A stretch of 64,000 nt of DNA, from NCBI RefSeq assembly GCF_002154505.1, contig NZ_MUBM01000085.1, forward strand, positions 20,402 to 84,401, in the 5' to 3' direction. The notes beneath the pieces are model-generated. The model did no database searches and was not told where the DNA came from. It saw only the letters and a program-made list of their open reading frames with translations. Both the position numbers and the translations under genes were made by a program. Source of the DNA: Streptomyces carpinensis. Its GTDB lineage: Bacteria; Actinomycetota; Actinomycetes; Streptomycetales; Streptomycetaceae. Shown piece by piece: positions 59,189 through 64,000 of the stretch (position 1 is the stretch's first letter; the number at the start of each line of letters is the position of its first letter).

Positions 59189-59947
59189 ATGAGTTCCGAG
59201 TCATCGGTGGCGCACAACCCCCGTGCCCCGGCCCTGCTCGGACAGACCCTCATCGTCATCGGCGGGAGCGCGGGCATCGGGCTGGCGACCGCCGGGCACG
59301 CCCGCGCCGAGGGCGCCGCGGTGATTCTCACCGGCCGGGACCCCGAACGGCTGCGCACCGCGGCCACGGACGTCGAGGCGCTCGGTACCGCCGCTTTCGA
59401 CGCCAACGACCCGGCGCAGCTGGGGCGGTTCTTCGAGGAGCTGCCCAGGCCGGTCGACCACGTGATGGTCACGGCCGGGCACCCGTCCTACGGGCGCATC
59501 CTGGACATGGACTCCGATCAGGCGCGTCGGGCGATCAGCGAGCACATGGTGCCCGCGATCGAGGCCGCGCGCCACGCCCACGCAAGGGTACGGCCGGGCG
59601 GCACCCTGCTTCTCCTGGGCGGCACGGGCGCCCGGCGGATCCGTGCCGGGCTCGGGATCGCGCCCGCGGTCACCGCCGCGCTGCCCGCACTCACGGCCAG
59701 TCTCGCTCTCGAACTCGCTCCGGTTCGGGTCAACCTGATCGCCGCCGGCTTCGTGGACACGCCGCTGTCCGCCAGGCTTCTCGGTGACGGACTCGACGCT
59801 CGTCGCGAGGAACTGCGCGCCACGCTGCCGATCGGTCGCGTCGTCGAACCGGCCGACGTCGCGGCGCTCGCAGTTCACATCATGACCAACACGGCTCTCA
59901 CCGGCGCCACTTACGACATCGACGGCGGCCAGCAACTCGTCGGCTGA
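59189..59947 (+). CDS. SDR-fold protein lacking the catalytic Tyr-Lys pair
   Basis: A 252-residue SDR-type protein with the cofactor motif GGSAGIGLATAG. The active site is altered: the usual YxxxK reads IAPAVTAALP, and the Ser is in LLLGGTGARRI. It therefore may not be a normal oxidoreductase. The C-terminal cofactor-side segment GATYDIDGGQQLVG is conserved. GAGGAGAATTC precedes the ATG. It follows the SDR at 58453 on the same strand. Confidence 0.8.
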   Translation: MSSESSVAHNPRAPALLGQTLIVIGGSAGIGLATAGHARAEGAAVILTGRDPERLRTAATDVEALGTAAFDANDPAQLGRFFEELPRPVDHVMVTAGHPSYGRILDMDSDQARRAISEHMVPAIEAARHAHARVRPGGTLLLLGGTGARRIRAGLGIAPAVTAALPALTASLALELAPVRVNLIAAGFVDTPLSARLLGDGLDARREELRATLPIGRVVEPADVAALAVHIMTNTALTGATYDIDGGQQLVG

Positions 59948-59990
59948 GAGGGGAGGAGGAGTGTTCGGCGCCGGCCGCCGGAACCCGGGG

Positions 59991-60257
59991 CTACGGGTTG
60001 CGTCTCAAGGGTCGTAGAACCGCTTCTCCCGCCCGCAGGAGTGCGTTGAGGGGTTGTCCGACCCATCGGGTGAGGTGGCGTGGCAGGTCGGGGTCCAGTT
60101 CGATGACCACCTTGACGTAGCGGGTGGCCAACGGAGTGACTGTGGTGGGACCGGGACCGGGACCGGGACCGGGACCGGGACCGGGACTGGGAGTCGGGGT
60201 GGGGGCGTCCGGTCGGCGCTGGAGCGCGGCTCGATAGGTGTCCTTGCGCTGGTTCAC
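59991..60257 (-). CDS. small partner of ParA with Pro-Gly repeat
   Basis: An 88-residue protein: a basic N-terminus (QRKDTYRAALQRRPDA), then a Pro-Thr-Ser-Pro segment leading to a Pro-Gly run encoded by GGGACC repeats, and a C-terminal folded part (RYVKVVIELDPDLPRHLTRW). It overlaps the ParA stop by four bases (GTGA). It is likely the adaptor or DNA-binding partner of the ParA ATPase; I do not recognise a ParB domain. The GTG start is set by the overlap. Confidence 0.7.
   Translation of the reverse strand: MNQRKDTYRAALQRRPDAPTPTPSPGPGPGPGPGPGPTTVTPLATRYVKVVIELDPDLPRHLTRWVGQPLNALLRAGEAVLRPLRRNP
60147..60188. repeat. GGGACC hexanucleotide tract
   Basis: Six perfect GGGACC units followed by one GGGACT, encoding the Pro-Gly run of the small ParA partner on the minus strand. 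Gain or loss of units keeps the frame and changes only linker length. Confidence 0.9.
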
Positions 60258-60949
60258 ACCGTGTCCTGACGGTTGACGAGCTCCTCGGCGAGATCCATGT
60301 ACGCCGTGCCCTTCACCTCGACGGGGCCGCCGAACGACTGGGCGTACAGGTCGAGTCGGGGAATGTGCGTGGACAAGACGTCGAAGCCCCGCTCGGTGAG
60401 GGCTTCGCGGGCGTCGGCATCGGGACCGGTACGCGTGGCGTCGGGCCGGTTCGTGCGGTTCAGCAGGACGGCGGCGCGGGCCGGTCGGGCGCGCAGTGAC
60501 TGCACGTCATCCATTTCCCGGTCGATGGGTGCCATGCGGTCCAGTTCGATCGGGGCCGGAGTCACGGGCACGATCCAGTCGCTCGCGTATCTCATGATGC
60601 TCCGGGCGATGTGGGCGTGGTCCTCCAGCTGAGGCGCGTCGAACACCACTGCCCGCCGGTTGTCGAGGAAGTCGTTCACCCTCCGGTGCACGTCGCCCAC
60701 CGGAAGGGCGAACACGGGGAACGGGAAGCCGCCCGCCAGTTCGCTCCAACGCAGCGCGGAGGACGCGGGGTCACAGTCCACGAGCAACGGAGTGAGGCCG
60801 GATGCGTGCAGCGCGTGGGCCAACCAGACGGCACTGGTCGTCTTTCCCACTCCCGGTTTGAGGTTCACGAATGCATAGCTCAGGGGCACAGGAGCCGACG
60901 CTAACGGCCCCGCGCCGACGACTTCCGTCGGCGCGTAGCCGCCATGCAC
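60254..60949 (-). CDS. ParA/Soj-family partition ATPase
   Basis: A 231-residue ParA-like ATPase. Deviant Walker A NLKPGVGKTTSAVWLA with the signature Lys, Walker A' PLLVDCDPASSALRW, and Walker B AVVFDAPQ. It should bind DNA non-specifically in an ATP-dependent way and position a cargo. Its gene overlaps that of an 88-residue partner, so this is a two-gene partition-like cassette, more like plasmid systems than the chromosomal parAB. GTG 60949 gives the longest product; a GTG about 21 codons later is an alternative. Confidence 0.82.
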   Translation of the reverse strand: MHGGYAPTEVVGAGPLASAPVPLSYAFVNLKPGVGKTTSAVWLAHALHASGLTPLLVDCDPASSALRWSELAGGFPFPVFALPVGDVHRRVNDFLDNRRAVVFDAPQLEDHAHIARSIMRYASDWIVPVTPAPIELDRMAPIDREMDDVQSLRARPARAAVLLNRTNRPDATRTGPDADAREALTERGFDVLSTHIPRLDLYAQSFGGPVEVKGTAYMDLAEELVNRQDTV

Positions 60950-61399
60950 GGTTCACCCTGCGGAGCCGGTGAATCATTCCCACGGGCTAACGCCGGTACC
61001 GCCGACCGCCCGACCGCCCGACCGCCGGTCGCCGTCCGGCGACGTCACCGCACCGTGATGGTGACCGTGGCCGTGCTGGTCGTGGCGGGCAGTGCGGTGG
61101 TGTCGACGGCCAGGTACTCGCCGTCGTCCTGCCGGCCGTCGGGCAGGTTCTTGGTCGCGGCGCCGGCCTGTCCTGGGGGCGGCCGACCGGCCAAGCCCCG
61201 TGCAGCACGTGGCTGCCGCGTCCGCCGCGCCTCGCCGCGCACCTCGCATGCGCGACGGCACGCCCGCCCGCACGGGGCGTCGGGCGTGCCGACGACAGGA
61301 CGCCCTTTCCCGCGACGCGACCACAACTCTGGCCAGGGCGCCGACCTGACCTCCTGCTCGATCACACCCGCCGCGTGGACCGTACGGCAGTTCCCGGTC
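60950..61399. other. 450-bp region with a possible gene remnant
   Basis: On the minus strand at about 61045-61170 a frame reads TKNLPDGRQDDGEYLAVD then TALPATTSTATVTITVR and stops, which looks like the C-terminal end of a secreted protein. No start or upstream domain is intact. Otherwise no gene was seen. Confidence 0.35.
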
Positions 61400-61858
61400 C
61401 TATCGAAGCGGCTTCCGCGTGACGCCGATGGTGAGGCCCATGGCGGTCAGTCCCAACAGAGCTGTGACGCCGCCGACCCAGCAGTTGTTCCAGATGATGC
61501 CCGCCCGTGCGCCGTGGGTCGCGGTGACCACCCATGGGGAGATCACGAGCCAGATACCGAGAGGCGCGACCGCCCACGCCAGGCGGAACATTCGCTCCGG
61601 GGCGAGGGCCATGCCCAGCCCGATGAGGCCGACAGCGATGCCGATGATCAGGTTGTTGACCGTGATGCTCGGCTGTCCCGAGAAGTGCACGACCCACGGC
61701 GAGATCGCCGCGTACAGGCCCGCCAGGAGGATCAGTCCTTCGATGGCGACGACCTTGCTGCTGGAAGCCGTGCGTTCCAGCCGCTCCCGCATCTCCGCCA
61801 TCTCTGGGTGCGTAGTCATACCAGTGGCGTGCTGCTGCGGATACGACATTTCTGCCAT
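61400..61858 (-). CDS. SPW-repeat membrane protein
   Basis: A 152-residue membrane protein with two Ser-Pro-Trp motifs, each after a hydrophobic helix: AISPWVVHF and VISPWVVTA. Four membrane segments are predicted (IEGLILLAGLYA, IIGIAVGLIGLGMAL, LAWAVAPLGIWLV, VTALLGLTAMGLTIGV). The SPW family is of unknown function. It stands alone on the minus strand. Confidence 0.85.
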   Translation of the reverse strand: MAEMSYPQQHATGMTTHPEMAEMRERLERTASSSKVVAIEGLILLAGLYAAISPWVVHFSGQPSITVNNLIIGIAVGLIGLGMALAPERMFRLAWAVAPLGIWLVISPWVVTATHGARAGIIWNNCWVGGVTALLGLTAMGLTIGVTRKPLR

Positions 61859-62340
61859 CTCCCCTCTTTGGGGGTGATTATGTGCCTTTTATGCGCATCT
61901 CCAGATCTAGGCCCTTGATTCAGCATTCGGTGAGTTGGTGGTGTGAGATGCGTCACTGAAAGCGGGTGTGTGGGGGGCACGTGGTGCTGGACGGTCTCGA
62001 CTGACGTCGAAGATCGGGCTGAGGGCCGATCCGGTCCTCCAGGGTGCAGGCCCACGAAATGGCCCCGGATGGCCGAAGTCCGCGAGGCGGGCGTACTCGT
62101 TTGTGTGGGCGTGGAGGATGAGGGTCTGGCGGTCGACCGCGGTGGCCAGTGGGCGGAGCCGGTGAGCGCTGCAATCCGGGCGTATCGGGCCGGACAGCTT
62201 CGTGGCGCACTGCGGAAGGAGGCCGAGGCAGGCCTCGCGCGCCGTCTCGGGATGGCCACGCACCCGTCGGCGTCGGGCGGCGCCCCGACGGGCGGGACCG
62301 GGCCGTGCGACGGCTGGTGGTTGATCGTAGGCTTCCGGCC
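61859..62340. other. 482-bp region with an uncertain frame
   Basis: A plus-strand frame (61943-62344, or from ATG 62084) has moderate bias and overlaps the carbonic anhydrase start by four bases (ATGA). A minus-strand frame has similar bias (TLILHAHTNEYARLADFGHP). Neither has a recognised family or ribosome site, so no gene is called. Confidence 0.3.
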
Positions 62341-62985
62341 ATGACTACCGAGACCCAGCCTCTGACACCCCGCGAAGCCTTTGAGTTGCTGCTGGCCGGT
62401 AACCAACGCTTCACCGCGGGCGCCCCTGAGCATCCGAACCAGGACGCCGCCCGCCGCGCCGAGACCGCCCCGGTCCAGCACCCCTTCGCGGTGCTCTTCG
62501 GCTGCTCCGACTCCCGGCTGGCCGCCGAGATCATCTTCGACCGCGGCCTGGGCGACCTGTTCGTGGTCCGCACTGCCGGCCACATCCTCGGCGCCGAAGT
62601 GCTGGGCAGCGTCGAATACGGGGTGGACGTGCTGAACTGCCCACTCGTGGTGGTCCTGGGCCACGACTCGTGCGGCGCCATCGCCGCCGCGCGCGCGGCG
62701 CTGGAGGACGGCAAGGCGCCCGCCGGATACATCCGGGACGTCGTCGAACGCGTCACTCCCAGCGTGCTCGCCGCCCGGGCCGCCGGACACCTCGACGCCG
62801 ACGAGGTCCTCGCCGAGCACGTGAGGTCCACCGTCGATCTGCTGCTGGACCGCTCCCGGATCCTCGCCGAGCGAGTGAACGCCGGCCAGGCCGCCGTGGT
62901 GGGCCTGTGCTACCGCCTCGCCGACGGGAGCGCGCAACTCGTCGCGGCCCGCGGCCTCGACATCGCCGTCAGCCCTGCACCCTGA
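62341..62985 (+). CDS. beta-type carbonic anhydrase
   Basis: A 214-residue zinc carbonic anhydrase, interconverting CO2 and bicarbonate. Zinc ligands C55, H108 and C111 (FGCSDSR, VVLGHDSCGA) and the catalytic D57-R59 dyad are intact. The start MTTETQPLTPREAFELLLAGNQRFT is typical of actinomycete beta enzymes. It converges on the Sua5 gene, with a strong hairpin between. Cytoplasmic, probably supplying bicarbonate for carboxylases. Confidence 0.93.
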   Translation: MTTETQPLTPREAFELLLAGNQRFTAGAPEHPNQDAARRAETAPVQHPFAVLFGCSDSRLAAEIIFDRGLGDLFVVRTAGHILGAEVLGSVEYGVDVLNCPLVVVLGHDSCGAIAAARAALEDGKAPAGYIRDVVERVTPSVLAARAAGHLDADEVLAEHVRSTVDLLLDRSRILAERVNAGQAAVVGLCYRLADGSAQLVAARGLDIAVSPAP

Positions 62986-63107
62986 CCACCGCAGCCGGCC
63001 CTCCACTCCCCGACACGCAGCGGCCTGTCACCCACGGTGATCCGCCGGGAACCAGCGATCCCTGCCGGGCCTGGTCGCAACCCTGCCTCCAGGTCGGGCA
63101 CGACCTC

Positions 63108-63157
63108 CCGTCCTCCTGCCGGATGCGCGTCCGGTGGGCACTCCGGCAGGAGGACGG
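63108..63157. terminator. bidirectional terminator between carbonic anhydrase and Sua5
   Basis: Perfect 15-bp arms CCGTCCTCCTGCCGG (63108-63122) and CCGGCAGGAGGACGG (63143-63157) with a 20-base loop, between convergent genes. The arms are longer than any other hairpin found in the window. Confidence 0.8.
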
Positions 63158-63178
63158 AACGGCGTCGGTGCTGGTCCA

Positions 63179-64000
63179 TCAAGAGGGCCGGGGTCCCGCG
63201 GCGCGGCGGAGCCGGTTGGCGATCGCGAGCCCCAGCCCCTCCTCCACCGGCAAGGACGCGATGATGAGGTCGCACCCGTGCTCATCGAGCTCGCGCAGGA
63301 AGCCGTACAGCCCGCGCGCGTAGGCCGCCATCGATGCTGGGAGGGTCACCACGGCGTGCGCCTTCACCGGGGCGTCGGCGAAGGCCGGGGGAAGAAAGAC
63401 ACCCACCTGGTGCCCCAGCTCCTGCGCGAGCTCCGCTTCGGCGACGACCTTCTCGGGCTCGACCAGGACGACCCGCGCCCGCGGCGCGTAGTGGGACGGA
63501 TGCTGGCCCGGCACCCGGACGTGGCTCGTCGAGTGGACGGCGAGAGGGCGGCCCAGCACCGCTTCGAGGTCCTCGCGGGTCACCCCGCCGGGCCGAAGGA
63601 CGCTGGGGATCTCGCCCGTGGCGTCGACGATGGTCGACTCGACGCCGACCTGGCAGGGGCCGCCGTCCAGCACGAAGTCGACGGCGTCGCCGAGCTCCGC
63701 ACGGACGTGGTCGGCCGTGGTGGGGCTGACCGAGCCGAAGCGGTTGGCGGACGGGGCCGTGACACCGCCGCCGAAGGCCGACAGCAGTGCGAGTGCGACG
63801 GGGTGGTCGGGCACGCGCACGGCCACTGTCTCCAGGCCACCAGTGGCTTCCAGCGGCACCCGGCGACCGCGCCGCAGGACCAGCGTGAGCGGCCCGGGCC
63901 AGAAGCGTTCGGCCAGCAGACGCGCTGTCACCGGTACGTCCTCGACCCAGTCGTCCAGGTGCTCCGCGCCGGCGATGTGAACGATGAGCGGGTGGGAGGG
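63179..64000 (-). CDS. Sua5/YrdC L-threonylcarbamoyladenylate synthase, 5' end outside the window
   Basis: C-terminal part of a Sua5-type enzyme that makes threonylcarbamoyl-AMP for the t6A tRNA modification. Only 273 codons are inside; the visible part begins in the YrdC core (PSHPLIVHIAGAEHLDDWV, RFWPGPLTLVLRR, TAPSANRFGSVSPTTADHV) and continues through the linker PSHYAPRARVVLVE into the Sua5 C-terminal Rossmann-like domain. The start lies beyond the right edge. Converges on the carbonic anhydrase gene. Confidence 0.9.
   Translation of the reverse strand, partial: PSHPLIVHIAGAEHLDDWVEDVPVTARLLAERFWPGPLTLVLRRGRRVPLEATGGLETVAVRVPDHPVALALLSAFGGGVTAPSANRFGSVSPTTADHVRAELGDAVDFVLDGGPCQVGVESTIVDATGEIPSVLRPGGVTREDLEAVLGRPLAVHSTSHVRVPGQHPSHYAPRARVVLVEPEKVVAEAELAQELGHQVGVFLPPAFADAPVKAHAVVTLPASMAAYARGLYGFLRELDEHGCDLIIASLPVEEGLGLAIANRLRRAAGPRPS

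Overview
The window is high-GC DNA with strong third-position G/C bias, GTG starts next to GGAGG-type ribosome sites, Tat leaders on secreted glycosidases, a GAF/PP2C/HATPase regulator and cysteine-free ribosomal protein paralogs. Together these point to an actinomycete, most likely Streptomyces or a close relative. No rRNA, tRNA, CRISPR array, intact insertion sequence or replication origin was seen. The mix of complete catabolic modules, lone regulators and decayed genes looks like an accessory or chromosome-arm region rather than core chromosome.

Layout. 1-6.8 kb: the 5' part of a Tat-exported GH127 arabinofuranosidase, a CHAT-protease/TPR protein coupled to a small membrane protein, and two further membrane proteins. 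6.9-19.3 kb: an Mn/H+ symporter and a complete propane (or acetone/phenol) monooxygenase cluster on the minus strand (prmA-prmB-prmC-prmD, amidohydrolase, DUF59 protein, alcohol dehydrogenase, groEL), with a divergent GAF/Fis regulator. 19.4-35 kb: an SDR, GH64 beta-1,3-glucanase, GH19 chitinase, a GH88 hydrolase cut off from its Tat leader by a frameshift, a TetR/epimerase pair with clear operators, Ku, a GH78 rhamnosidase remnant, an unclassified six-hairpin-type glycosidase and a GH29 fucosidase. 35-46 kb: a truncated GPP34 gene, a secreted protein made of eight 13-residue repeats, an acetyltransferase-TetR operon, a STAS protein, a second dnaK-grpE pair, a Mo-cofactor-domain protein and a membrane/HhH protein next to a P-loop kinase. 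46-54.5 kb: zinc-independent L33, L31B and L36, an SRPBCC protein, a disulfide oxidoreductase, SDR, LysR/NmrA pair and a PHB-depolymerase-type esterase. 54.5-64 kb: a GAF/pseudo-PP2C/ATPase regulator, a NarL-type two-component pair, two SDRs, a ParA-like ATPase with a Pro-Gly-repeat partner, an SPW membrane protein, a beta carbonic anhydrase and the 3' part of a Sua5-type gene.

How the genes work together. The monooxygenase cluster is a full unit: diiron hydroxylase (prmA, prmC), reductase (prmB), coupling protein (prmD), an alcohol dehydrogenase for the product, maturation helpers and a dedicated chaperonin. The glycosidases (GH127, GH78 remnant, GH88, GH29, GH95/65-like) form a plant or algal polysaccharide scavenging set, partly decayed, and two distant sites share a 13-bp operator. 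GH64 and GH19 are a divergent pair aimed at fungal cell walls. The least explained items are the repeat protein at 36.4 kb, the CHAT/membrane pair at 1.4-5.5 kb, the degenerate PP2C regulator at 54.6 kb and the ParA/Pro-Gly pair at 60 kb.
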